Part shown: in pieces, positions 8,583 through 16,645 of the stretch
How the letters are laid out: each line of letters starts with the position of its first letter
Numbering within the stretch: position 1 is the stretch's first letter
Source of the DNA: Mesorhizobium loti R88b
GTDB taxonomy: Bacteria; Pseudomonadota; Alphaproteobacteria; Rhizobiales; Rhizobiaceae
Direction: 5' to 3'
Assembly: GCF_013170845.1 (NCBI RefSeq)
Contig: NZ_CP033367.1
Location: 4,775,001 to 4,839,000 of the forward strand
DNA: 64,000 bases
Position numbers and translations under genes: made by a program
Notes under the pieces: generated by a model
What the model was told of the DNA's origin: nothing
Database searches by the model: none
Seen by the model: the letters and a program-made list of their open reading frames with translations, nothing else

Positions 8583-9212
8583 GTGCAGTCGTTCATCGAC
8601 CAGAGCGTTTGTTTCATCGAGAACCATCAGGCCTGGGCCGGCCTCGTGGTCGGGCTGCTGGCATTCGGCGAGTCGCTTGTGCTGGTCGGCATCCTCTTGC
8701 CCGGCACCACAGTGCTCATCATCGTCGGCGGCCTGGTGGGGGCCGGCATCGTGCAGCCTTTGCCAGTCCTTCTGGCGGCGATGATCGGGGCAGCACTCGG
8801 CGACACCATCTCCTATTTTCTCGGCAGATGGCTGGGCCGTGGTGTCGTTCACAAATGGCCGCTCAACCGTTACCGCCGCGAGGTCGCCAGGGCGCGGCTG
8901 TTCTTCCACCGTTACGGTTTTTGGGCCGTTTTCATCGGCCGCTTCTTCGGCCCGGTCCGTGCCACCGTGCCGCTGGTCGCGGGCATGATGGGCATGCACC
9001 GGCGCCGCTTCCAGATCGCCAACATCCTGTCGGCGATCATCTGGGCCCCGGTCGTGCTGTCGCCTGGGTGGTTGGTGGCCAAGGGCGCCGGCAGCTTCCC
9101 GGAGCTCGATGTGACCAGCCTGTTTGGGATAGCGGCGATGGCCTCAATCGCCTTGATCATCATAGCGGTGATCGCTTTTAGGCTGCGGGGCAAGCGAACG
9201 TCCCGAGCCTAA
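8583..9212 (+). CDS. DedA family membrane protein (GTG start)
   Basis: No ATG fits; GTG at 8583 has AGGAG upstream (AGGAGCCTGC GTG). The protein has the DedA/SNARE-associated hallmarks: FGESLVLVGILLPGTTVLIIVGGLVG near residues 25-50, GAALGDTISYFLGRWLG, and the FIGRFFGPVRATVPLVAGMMGM motif. Four or more membrane segments follow the family pattern, and length (209 aa) is normal. DedA proteins include undecaprenyl-phosphate or other lipid flippases. The stop codon lies inside the left arm of the repeat at 9209. Confidence 0.92.
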   Translation: MQSFIDQSVCFIENHQAWAGLVVGLLAFGESLVLVGILLPGTTVLIIVGGLVGAGIVQPLPVLLAAMIGAALGDTISYFLGRWLGRGVVHKWPLNRYRREVARARLFFHRYGFWAVFIGRFFGPVRATVPLVAGMMGMHRRRFQIANILSAIIWAPVVLSPGWLVAKGAGSFPELDVTSLFGIAAMASIALIIIAVIAFRLRGKRTSRA

Positions 9213-9310
9213 AGCGCGTCGCGTCGAAACGGATTCATCCGACGCGCTTTAGGTCCTTGTTCTTATGCATGTCGTCTTCCCAAAACCGAGGTCACTTTTG
9301 GGCGACATGC
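9209..9310. repeat. Two-hairpin palindromic intergenic element
   Basis: First hairpin: CTAAAGCGCGTCG (9209-9221) pairs perfectly with CGACGCGCTTTAG (9240-9252). Second: GCATGTCG (9267-9274) pairs with CGACATGC (9303-9310), with an inner CCCAAAA/TTTTGGG pair. It exactly fills the space between two convergent genes and supplies the dedA stop codon. From memory this sequence is a common dispersed repeat in Mesorhizobium genomes. It may also end transcription from both sides. Confidence 0.8.
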
Positions 9311-9311
9311 C

Positions 9312-10103
9312 CTAGCCGCGCTTCCTGAACACCCCGATCATCGGGCCCAGGTTCCAGTAATCTTCGTTGCGGCCGATTGCAGGCGCCAGCAGGCTTGAAA
9401 TCGAGCCATCGAGAAACAGCGCATTGTCGCAGCCGAGCGCATCACGGAACAGGCGGGCGAATGCATGGAAATTCACCGTGCCATTTGAAATGGCGAAAAC
9501 GGCTACCCCATCCTTGCGCACGCCGACCCCGTCTCGGGTCTTGAGCGACGTGCCGTCGGCCTGGAATTTCGGATGCAGCTTGCCGTCGATCACCAGCATC
9601 GGCCCGGATTGCGTGGCATAGTCGGTGTGTGGACGCTTCCTGACGAAATCCCTGGTCGCCCGCACACTGGCCTTGCCGTTGCTGATGTAGAAGATGCCAT
9701 TCGGCTGCAGCGAGAAATTGCCGGTTCCCGATCCTGTCTTCACATCAGCCATTTCCTGGCCACGTTCGACATACAGCCCAACCGGCCTGAGATCGGGATG
9801 ATACATGCCGGCGTTGATGGCAAACAGCATGGTGCGGCCAGCGGCGCGCTGGGCGTCATCGAGATTGTGAAGCGACTGGAAAGGCTTGCCGGCCTGATCC
9901 TTCCAGAACAGTTCGATCGAATAGAGCTTCGGGTCGACCTCGCAGACCAGATAGCTGGTCGCTTCGAAGGCAAAGTCGCGGCACGGCGGCACCGAGGCGA
10001 ACCATTGGCTGAATGCCATCGTGGTGGCGACCGCCTGCGGCAGTGCGGCCTTGACCAAGGTCGACAGCAGAGGCGCCGCGTTGAGAAGTGTCAGAAAATC
10101 CAT
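9312..10103 (-). CDS. Phosphodiester glycosidase (NAGPA/DUF2233) family protein
   Basis: Core family segments are visible: TMLFAINAGMYHPDLRPVGLYVERGQ, NGIFYISNGKASV, ATQSGPMLVIDGK, RDGVGVRKDGVAVFAIS and CDNALFLDGSISSLL. This matches the NAGPA-type fold, whose characterised members hydrolyse GlcNAc-1-phosphodiesters and, in bacteria, act on surface polymers. The N-terminal stretch (residues 1-35) is hydrophobic enough to be an export or anchoring signal. Length 263 aa fits. Specific substrate unknown. Confidence 0.85.
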   Translation of the reverse strand: MDFLTLLNAAPLLSTLVKAALPQAVATTMAFSQWFASVPPCRDFAFEATSYLVCEVDPKLYSIELFWKDQAGKPFQSLHNLDDAQRAAGRTMLFAINAGMYHPDLRPVGLYVERGQEMADVKTGSGTGNFSLQPNGIFYISNGKASVRATRDFVRKRPHTDYATQSGPMLVIDGKLHPKFQADGTSLKTRDGVGVRKDGVAVFAISNGTVNFHAFARLFRDALGCDNALFLDGSISSLLAPAIGRNEDYWNLGPMIGVFRKRG

Positions 10104-10224
10104 GCATCTATCCGATTGTCAGCTCCAACGAGCGGCCGTGGATAGCACCGTCGACCGGCACTATGAAGGCCGGCCCGGGAGTATGGACAGTGTATGTGGG
10201 GCCGGCGCGGCAGCACCGACGAGA

Positions 10225-10851
10225 CTATTTGACCGAACTGACCAACTGTTCGTCGCCACCAAGGATGGAAACCCAGTGCCCGGTGTTGTCGCTCGCCTGC
10301 CGTTTCAGGTAGCGATAGCTCGTCTGGTTCCAGAGGCGGACCTTGTCGGTCAGATTGTCGAGGATGAAGTCGCCCTTGTCGGTGCGCACCGTCAGCACGG
10401 CATGGCCTTCGCCATCGGGCTTGCGAACCACGGTCATCAGCAGATTGGCGACCGGAACACCCAAGTTGCTGAGTTCGCGCCGCTTTTCCAGTGCGTAGTC
10501 CTCGCAGTCACCAAAACCATTGTCCGGATACGCCCACCACTCGTCCTTGCCGTAATTGTCCATGTCGCTCATCGGCTTGACGCGCTTGTTGACCGAGAGA
10601 TTTACCGCCGAGATATCATGCAGCAGCTTGCTGCTCATGTGTTCCGGCACGCTGTTGGGCGAGCGGATAGAGCATTCGGCGGCATGTATCTTGCAAAAAT
10701 CATAATGGCCGATCGGCTGGGAAGTCGAGCCGCCGACAACCATGGAAACAGGCGCGGCATAGGCGGAACCCGCCACCACACAGAAAGCGGACAGCGCAAA
10801 CGCCAGCCCCAGCCCCTTCGCCTTGCGGCGCCAACCCATCGAGGATGCCAT
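10225..10851 (-). CDS. Bacterial transglutaminase-like cysteine proteinase (peptidase C93)
   Basis: A signal peptide (hydrophobic core GLGLAFALSAFCVVAGSAYA) precedes a domain with the catalytic triad of the C93/BTLCP family: Cys116 in GDCEDYALEKRREL, His150 in GEGHAVLTV and Asp165 in FILDN. Length (208 aa) is typical. In LapG, a relative, the enzyme cleaves large surface adhesins under cyclic-di-GMP control through LapD. No lapD-like or adhesin gene is visible here, so the target is unknown. The preceding spacer (10852-10986) holds no gene I can support. Confidence 0.9.
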   Translation of the reverse strand: MASSMGWRRKAKGLGLAFALSAFCVVAGSAYAAPVSMVVGGSTSQPIGHYDFCKIHAAECSIRSPNSVPEHMSSKLLHDISAVNLSVNKRVKPMSDMDNYGKDEWWAYPDNGFGDCEDYALEKRRELSNLGVPVANLLMTVVRKPDGEGHAVLTVRTDKGDFILDNLTDKVRLWNQTSYRYLKRQASDNTGHWVSILGGDEQLVSSVK

Positions 10852-10986
10852 CCGGCCCCACCCATCTGTTTTGTTAACAGAACGTTAAGGGCTGTTACAT
10901 TCCGAAGTCAATGAATGCGTTTGATCACATCTGCGAGTGGCGACTCATCAGTCCAAGGGGTTGCGCGCGCGCAACACTGGCCTGGT

Positions 10987-11859
10987 TTAAGCCAGCCATC
11001 CCATCGCCACGGCCAGCAGGAGGACGACGCCGAGCAGTCCACGATAGATGACGAAAGGCCAGGCGGAGAACCGCTCCAGCACGCGCATCAGGCCCCAGAT
11101 GGCGAAGAAAGCGGAAATCGAGGCGACAACCAGCCCGGTGGCAAGAACCGACCAGCCATGGGCGTCGAGATGAACCTTGTGCAGTTCCCACAACTCCTTG
11201 AGGCCGGCAAGCGCGATCGCGGGCAGCCCAAGCAGGAACGAGAAGCGCGCCGCTTCGGCCCGCTTGAAGCCGAGCCCAAGTGCAGCCGTCAAGGTCGAGC
11301 CGGAGCGCGAGACGCCAGGGATCAGCGCGCCGATCTGGGCAACGCCGACGAGCAGCGCGTCGGCCAGCGAGGCTTCGCCGATGGTGCGCTTGTGGCGGGC
11401 GAAAATCTCGGCCAGAGCCAGCAGGATCGCCATGGCGATGCAGGCCCAGCCGATCACGCTCAGGCTGCGCAGCGGCGAATTGCAGGCGTTGAGCACGCCC
11501 GACAGCGCGACGCCGGCAATGACGATCGGGATCGTCGCCAGCACGATCCAGGAAGCCAGCTGGAAATGCCGGTCGGCAAAATCGCGCCGCGCGAGAGCGT
11601 CGAGCGAGCCGAACAGGAGATCCCTGACATCGCTCCAGAAATAGCTGATCACGGCGGCAAGGGCGGCAAGCTGCATGGCGGCGGAGAAGGCGGAACCCGG
11701 ATCCTGCCAGCCGAGCACCGCCGGCACAATGCGCATATGGGCGGTCGAGGAAATCGGCAGCAATTCGGTGATGCCTTGCACCAGGCCAAGGAATGCGACC
11801 TTGGCATATCCCAGGCCGACAAAGCCGGTGTCCACGCCCTGGGTGCAGATGTCAGCCAT
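10987..11859 (-). CDS. uppP: Undecaprenyl-diphosphate phosphatase (UppP/BacA)
   Basis: Both UppP signature regions are present: AFLGLVQGITELLPISSTAHM at about residues 22-42 (Glu, Pro and Ser active-site residues) and GALIPGVSRSGSTLTAAL at about 183-200. The rest is a polytopic membrane protein with about eight hydrophobic segments. It recycles undecaprenyl pyrophosphate to the monophosphate carrier used for peptidoglycan and polysaccharide export, acting on the periplasmic face. Length 290 aa is slightly above the usual 265-275 because of an N-terminal extension. A nearer start could be used. Confidence 0.93.
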   Translation of the reverse strand: MADICTQGVDTGFVGLGYAKVAFLGLVQGITELLPISSTAHMRIVPAVLGWQDPGSAFSAAMQLAALAAVISYFWSDVRDLLFGSLDALARRDFADRHFQLASWIVLATIPIVIAGVALSGVLNACNSPLRSLSVIGWACIAMAILLALAEIFARHKRTIGEASLADALLVGVAQIGALIPGVSRSGSTLTAALGLGFKRAEAARFSFLLGLPAIALAGLKELWELHKVHLDAHGWSVLATGLVVASISAFFAIWGLMRVLERFSAWPFVIYRGLLGVVLLLAVAMGWLA

Positions 11860-11999
11860 GTCGGGTTCCGTGTGTGAGAGATCGAACTTGCGCTGGTGGA
11901 CCGGTGTTGGTCAGTCCCGGGCAAGCCATACCGTCATGGGGTGGATAATCAATTTACGGATTTGTAATCTGGCGCCGCTGCGCCGAATGCGCAAGGCTC

Positions 12000-12020
12000 A
12001 AAACCGGCCCAAGCGGCCGG
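12000..12020 (-). terminator. Intrinsic terminator for the 64-aa gene
   Basis: Read on the minus strand: CCGGCC, 5-nt loop GCTTG, GGCCGG, then TTTT (12003-12000). It lies 34 bp after the stop of the gene at 12054-12251. The stem is short but all G-C. Confidence 0.55.
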
Positions 12021-12053
12021 CCTGTGTCCTCATGGGGAAAAACGGCAAAGCGA

Positions 12054-12251
12054 TTACGGGCACAGCCAGAGTTTCTGGCAAGTCCTGGCAATCACATGCG
12101 CCGGCGGAACGACAGGTTCTTCGGCCGAAGGGCGGCGCGCCCGTTCGAGCAGCATGCGTACCTGTTCGGGGCGCACGCGATCGCGCTCCATGACAAGCAG
12201 AACCATCGGATCGCTCAAGAGCTCGTCCAGGGTGCTGATGCTGTGGTCCAT
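12054..12251 (-). CDS. Conserved small hypothetical protein (65 aa)
   Basis: ATG 12251 has AGGAG eight bases upstream. The protein begins MDHSISTLDELLSDPMVLLVMERDRV and continues RPEQVRMLLERARR, a helical, amphipathic small protein. I recall proteins with this LDELLSDP-VMERDRV pattern in Mesorhizobium, but with no function assigned. Longer frame starts upstream add an Arg-rich leader without support. The terminator at 12000-12020 follows. Confidence 0.65.
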   Translation of the reverse strand: MDHSISTLDELLSDPMVLLVMERDRVRPEQVRMLLERARRPSAEEPVVPPAHVIARTCQKLWLCP

Positions 12252-12400
12252 CCGTCGTCTCCTCGAATGCCGGCCCGCGCTGCATAGATAGGAAGACAAT
12301 GATGGCCCGCCAATGACGATTTGCCGGCTATCGCGTGGTGATTTGGATTAAATTTTGGTCATGGTCGCGCATGTCCTTCTCCTCCAGCAGAAGGACAGAC

Positions 12401-12799
12401 CTAGCCCGGCGGCGGTCCGGCCTCATACTGTGGCAGCCCGTCATCGAGCACCACCCAAGGCTGCCTTGAGGCTGTGAAAATGTGCATCTGTGGCCTGAAG
12501 AGCGTGGGATCGTCGAGCGAACCAGTTGTGACGCCGATGATGCCTGCGGAATCACGACGCGAAAACATCGTCGTGCCGCAGCTTGGGCAAAAACCGCGCT
12601 TGAGATCGGGCGAAGTGTTCACCGTCGCCAGCGGCCCTTCGATCGTCACCTCGTCGATGCGAAACAGCACGCGCGCGTTGAAGGCGGCGCCGATCGCCTT
12701 CTGGCAAAGCCGGCAGTGGCAGATGCGCTCGTTGATGGGATCGACGTCAGCGCGATAGCGAACCGCCCCACACAAACATCCGCCCTGATATCTTGCCAT
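12401..12799 (-). CDS. GFA family (Mss4-like zinc) protein
   Basis: Start at the ATG of MARYQGGCLCGAVRY; the longer frame adds 29 unconserved residues. All GFA zinc ligands are visible: Cys8 and Cys10 (GGCLCGAV), Cys27, Cys29 and Cys32 (ICHCRLCQK), and Cys71 and Cys74 (GFCPSCGT). The fold binds zinc and was first named for glutathione-dependent formaldehyde activation; most members, including this one, have no proven substrate. Length 132 aa is standard. Divergent from the oxygenase gene at 12916. Confidence 0.9.
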   Translation of the reverse strand: MARYQGGCLCGAVRYRADVDPINERICHCRLCQKAIGAAFNARVLFRIDEVTIEGPLATVNTSPDLKRGFCPSCGTTMFSRRDSAGIIGVTTGSLDDPTLFRPQMHIFTASRQPWVVLDDGLPQYEAGPPPG

Positions 12800-12915
12800 G
12801 GCCTTGATCCAGAAATCGAGAGAATAGGCGTCAAGGTTAGTCGCGCGACCGACAGGGTCAATTGAAAAGCTTAGATACAAAGCCATCGATAACCGTGATG
12901 CGGGTGAGGCTCGTC

Positions 12916-13944
12916 ATGACGCAAGACATCGAAACCATCGGCATCGCGGATCTGTTCGGGCCGCCCTCGGCCGCCCGCGACCGCGCTGACGCCAGGATCA
13001 TGGCCGCTGCCTCCGGAATAGGCTTCATGGCGGTTCGCGATTTTCCTGGCGATGCCTGGCTGACGCCGGACAGAAGAGCGCAATTGCTGCGCATCTTTGC
13101 TCTTCCCGGCAGCGAGAAGCAGAAATTGCTGCGCTGGAATTTCGACCAGACGAACAAGAACGTCTATCGCGGCTGGTTCCCGCTGCAGCCGACAGCCGTT
13201 TCCTACAAGGAAGGCATCGACATGGGGCCGGACCTCGCCGATACAGCAGGGGTTTCGGCATCCGACGATCCGCTGTGCGAGACGACGCCATTACCAGCCG
13301 AAGAGACCTTGCCCGGTTGGCGCGCGGCCGCGGCGGACTACTACCGCGCGATGGGGACGGTCGGCAACGCGCTGATGCGGTCGATCGCGCGCGGGCTTGG
13401 CCTGCCGGAAACGATCTTCGATCCGTATTTCGAGGATGGCATCTCGACACTGCGCCTGATCCGCTATCCCTTGCGCGACGCCACTGCCGGTGTTGACACC
13501 AGCGGGCCTGAGTTCTCGGTGGTTCACAAGGGCGAGAAACGCACCGTCATCGGCCGCGAGCATGCCGATTCCGGTTTCGTCACCTTGCTGGCGCAGGACG
13601 GCGTCGAGGGCTTGCAGGCAAAAACCCTCGCCGGCGAATGGATCGACGTGCCGCCGGCCAATGGCACGCTGGCGGTCAATTTCGGCCAATTGCTGGAGCG
13701 CTGGACCGGTGGGCGCGTCCGGGCGACGCGACACCGGGTGATTGCGCCGAAGACGGCGCGGTTCTCGATCCCGTTCTTCTATGAACCGCGTGTCGACGCC
13801 GAGATCGCGCCCTTGCCGTTGAGCGGCACCGAACCTTTCCTGCCGTTTCTCTATGGCGACTATCTCTGGGAATCGGCGACGAACTTCGTCGAGATGAGCG
13901 GCATCAAGCATTTGCGTGAGCCACGCCGCGCCAGGGCTTCCTGA
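12916..13944 (+). CDS. 2-oxoglutarate/Fe(II) oxygenase, isopenicillin-N-synthase-like
   Basis: Iron ligands are visible: His216 and Asp218 in REHADSGFVTLL and His273 in RATRHRV, with the 2-oxoglutarate-binding ARFSIPFF (Arg282, Ser284). The N-terminal DIOX_N domain (about residues 5-120) has GFMAVRDF and the YRGWFPLQ stretch common to this family. The ATG at 12916 follows GGTGAGG; upstream starts at 12862 and 12898 are less supported. Length 342 aa is typical. Substrate is unknown; homologues include ethylene-forming-like and various hydroxylating enzymes. Confidence 0.87.
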   Translation: MTQDIETIGIADLFGPPSAARDRADARIMAAASGIGFMAVRDFPGDAWLTPDRRAQLLRIFALPGSEKQKLLRWNFDQTNKNVYRGWFPLQPTAVSYKEGIDMGPDLADTAGVSASDDPLCETTPLPAEETLPGWRAAAADYYRAMGTVGNALMRSIARGLGLPETIFDPYFEDGISTLRLIRYPLRDATAGVDTSGPEFSVVHKGEKRTVIGREHADSGFVTLLAQDGVEGLQAKTLAGEWIDVPPANGTLAVNFGQLLERWTGGRVRATRHRVIAPKTARFSIPFFYEPRVDAEIAPLPLSGTEPFLPFLYGDYLWESATNFVEMSGIKHLREPRRARAS

Positions 13945-13977
13945 GCCTGGCGCGGTTGTCGTGGAGGCAGCCCTGTA

Positions 13978-14463
13978 TCAGAGCGTCCTGGCGAGTTCCT
14001 CGAGTTGGTCGGTGCACTGGCCCCAGCCGACGTGAAAACCCATCGCCTCGTGCTGTTCGCGGCCGGCGACACTCCAGTGCCGGACGCGTGCGGTGTAGAG
14101 GGTCTTGCCCTCGCCTTCGTCCTCGAAGGTCAGCACGCCGGTCATGAACGGCTTTTCCGATGGCTCCCAGGCCTTTGTATAGGCATCGGTGAAGACGATC
14201 TTCTTGCCGGGAATGACTTCCAGGAAGACGCCGGGGTTGGGAAACTCATTGCCGTCAGGGCCAGCCATGATGACCAGGCTCGAGCCGCCCGTGCGCACGT
14301 CCATCTCGGCGCGTGGTGTCGTCCACGGCTTTGGTGCGAACCATTGCGTGATCAGTTTCGGGTCGCTCCAGCAACGATAGACGTTCTCGCGCGGCGCATC
14401 GATGATGCGGGCAACAACCAGTTCACGGTCATTGGCGGGGGCGATGTCGAGCTTTGTGGTCAC
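13978..14463 (-). CDS. SRPBCC / AHSA1-type domain protein
   Basis: The sequence has the classic AHSA1 pattern: RIIDAPRENVYRCWSDPKLITQWFAP near residues 19-44, a strand-rich middle, and HEAMGFHVGWGQCTDQLEELA at the end. This fold makes a hydrophobic ligand cavity; many members sit with ArsR-type regulators, but none is present here. Length 161 aa fits. GGAGA precedes the start. Ligand unknown. Confidence 0.9.
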   Translation of the reverse strand: MTTKLDIAPANDRELVVARIIDAPRENVYRCWSDPKLITQWFAPKPWTTPRAEMDVRTGGSSLVIMAGPDGNEFPNPGVFLEVIPGKKIVFTDAYTKAWEPSEKPFMTGVLTFEDEGEGKTLYTARVRHWSVAGREQHEAMGFHVGWGQCTDQLEELARTL

Positions 14464-14596
14464 GGAGGTCTCCTCAGGTTTGATCTTGGCTTCCGTGCCG
14501 AGGACGAGCAGATCAAACGCAAGCCGACACTTTCAGCGAAAAATTCTGGCAGTGAAAAATTCTGGAACCGCCCGCATTGCGACAAGGCGGGCAGAG

Positions 14597-14845
14597 TCAG
14601 TGGCGCTTGGCTTGCACCAGATAGGCGTCGATTTCGGTCTCGCCGAGCCACCTTGCCGCCTCCAGCCGATGCAGGCCTTCGACGAGGACATGACGCTTGC
14701 CGTCGTGGCGGACCTGGATCGGCGTCTTCATGCCATTCTCGAGAATGTCCTCGGCGAGACTGCGCACGGTCTCTGGGTGCAGCGTCTTCTTGCGCGCCGT
14801 CGGCACGTAGATATCGTCGAGCTTGACCTTTTGCACTCTGAGCAT
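14597..14845 (-). CDS. ParB/Srx-type N-terminal domain protein, stand-alone (82 aa)
   Basis: The ATG at 14845 has GGGAG upstream; a start at 14908 is possible but unsupported. The domain contains VKLDDIYVP, TVRSLAEDILENGMKTPIQVR and HVLVEGLHRLEAARWLGETEIDA, the ParB/sulfiredoxin-like fold with its G-hydrophobic-HR box (VEGLHRLEAA). Canonical ParB has GxxRxxA for CTP binding; here it is GLHRLEA, which matches. There is no HTH or C-terminal domain, so this is not the chromosome-partition ParB. It may be a stand-alone nucleotide-binding or regulatory module. Confidence 0.78.
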   Translation of the reverse strand: MLRVQKVKLDDIYVPTARKKTLHPETVRSLAEDILENGMKTPIQVRHDGKRHVLVEGLHRLEAARWLGETEIDAYLVQAKRH

Positions 14846-15000
14846 ACTGGCTCCCGAGGCGGAAAATACCGCCTTGCCTGAGATAGTCGCTTTGCCGGGT
14901 GCGGCCAAGAGCGGCTAAGCAAATGCTGGCCCGATCGTTTCCATTTGACGCTTGGTGGGCAGATGGCCGAAATGGCGGCCTTCGATCCTTTCCGGTGTTC

Positions 15001-16644
15001 ATGACCCATCTGCCTACCGAATTCCCCGATTTCGGGTTGACGCCCGAGCAGCGCCGCCACGCGGTGCGCGGCCACTATTACGAATGGCCAGGCATGGATG
15101 GCGAGCGCGGCGAGATCTGGTGCTACAGCGACCGCTTTTCCTATCGCGCCGGGGAGACGGTAATGCTGCATGTCAGCTCGACCGCCCCAGCCTTCAACAT
15201 GGCGATCGTTCGTGACGGCGGCACCGAGACGAAAGTGTTCGAGATATCAGGCATCGCGGCGGTCTGGCAGGACACTTCAGACCAATGTTCCGCCGAGGGT
15301 TGCGGCTGGGAAGTCGCGTTCGAATTCCGTGTCGGCAACGACTGGCCGTCCGGTGCCTATCGGATAACGCTGACTGCCGCTGGCCATGACGGCAAACAGA
15401 TCCAATCCCATCATCTCTTCATCGTCAGCCCCCGGCCCGGCAAGAAGCCCGGCCGCGTGCTGCAGGTGGCGGCGACGGGCACCTGGCTTGCCTACAACAC
15501 CTGGGGTGGCTCGAACCACTACCAAGGCATTACCGGGCCTGACCGCAACCAGTACTCGCCTATTGTGTCGACGCAGCGCCCTTGGTGCCGTGGCTTCGTC
15601 GTGCTGCCCAAGGATGCGCCGCGCGTGCCGCTGGAAGTGGCCGTCCCGCCGAAGACAATACCGCGCTATCCCCACATGGAGTGGGCGCTGGCTACCGGAC
15701 ATTCGAAGAAATACGCCTCATCGGGCTGGGCGAGCTATGACAGTCATATGTTCCGCTTCGCCGAGCGGGCCGGCTATGACATCGACCTAGTGAGCCAGCA
15801 CGATCTGCATTTTTCGCCTGACATTCTCGACGGTTACGATTGCGCGGTCTTCGTCGGCCATGACGAGTACTGGACCTGGGAAATGCGCGACGCGGTCGAC
15901 ACCTATGTCGAGCGCGGCGGCCATGCGGCGCGCTTTGCCGGCAATTTTATGTGGCAGACACGGCTGGAAGACGAGGGCCGCCGGCAGGTCTGCTATAAAT
16001 ACCGCGCGCGCGCCGAGGACCCAGCCTATCTCGGTGGCAGCGACGTTACCCGTGCCACAAATTCCTGGGAAGCGCCGGAAATCGGCCGACCGGGTTCGGC
16101 GACCTTCGGGCTCAACGCGACACGCGGGGTGTATGCCGGTTGGGGCGGCTGCGCGCCGCGCGGCGTGCGCGGTTTCCCGGTCTACCGGCCCGAACACTGG
16201 GCCTTTGCCGGCACCGGCATCTATTATGGTGACCTGCTCGGCGCCGACAGCCATGTTTATGGTTATGAGGTCGATGGGCTCGACTTCGAGATCCGCGGCG
16301 GCCTGCCCTACCCCACATCAGACAGCGGCGCGCCGGATGGCTTGCAGGTTCTCGCGGTCGGCATGGCCAGCCAGGTTGAGGAAAGCGCCGACATCCCGAT
16401 CGAGGACCAGTTCCTCACCGACGAGGATGGCCGCTTCACCGCCGAAACCCTGTTTGGCGAAGCGAGCGACGCCAATCTCGAAAAGGTCAAACGCGGCAAT
16501 GGCATGATCGTCAATTTCCCGCGTGGCAAGGGTGAGGTGTTCCACGCCGGAAGCTGCGAATGGGTGGCCGGCCTGCTGAGACAAGACCCGATGGTCGAAC
16601 GCGTTACCCGCAATGTCCTTGATCGCTACCTTGGAAAGTCCTGA
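15001..16644 (+). CDS. N,N-dimethylformamidase large-subunit-like protein
   Basis: Start at MTHLPTEFPDFGLTP; the frame opens earlier but that part overlaps the ParB-like gene region. The N-terminal half has a beta-sandwich look (GEIWCYSDRFSYRAGETVMLHVSS). The C-terminal half has the segments typical of the dimethylformamidase beta-subunit-like family: TWLAYNTWGGSNHYQG, VGHDEYWTWEMRDAVDTYV, RGGHAARFAGNFMWQ and GKGEVFHAGSCEWV. The true DMFase splits formamides with an iron site and needs a small alpha subunit, which is not visible here. It is the first of six tightly packed genes, which suggests amide hydrolysis as the entry step. Substrate unknown. Confidence 0.8.
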   Translation: MTHLPTEFPDFGLTPEQRRHAVRGHYYEWPGMDGERGEIWCYSDRFSYRAGETVMLHVSSTAPAFNMAIVRDGGTETKVFEISGIAAVWQDTSDQCSAEGCGWEVAFEFRVGNDWPSGAYRITLTAAGHDGKQIQSHHLFIVSPRPGKKPGRVLQVAATGTWLAYNTWGGSNHYQGITGPDRNQYSPIVSTQRPWCRGFVVLPKDAPRVPLEVAVPPKTIPRYPHMEWALATGHSKKYASSGWASYDSHMFRFAERAGYDIDLVSQHDLHFSPDILDGYDCAVFVGHDEYWTWEMRDAVDTYVERGGHAARFAGNFMWQTRLEDEGRRQVCYKYRARAEDPAYLGGSDVTRATNSWEAPEIGRPGSATFGLNATRGVYAGWGGCAPRGVRGFPVYRPEHWAFAGTGIYYGDLLGADSHVYGYEVDGLDFEIRGGLPYPTSDSGAPDGLQVLAVGMASQVEESADIPIEDQFLTDEDGRFTAETLFGEASDANLEKVKRGNGMIVNFPRGKGEVFHAGSCEWVAGLLRQDPMVERVTRNVLDRYLGKS

Positions 16645-16645
16645 C

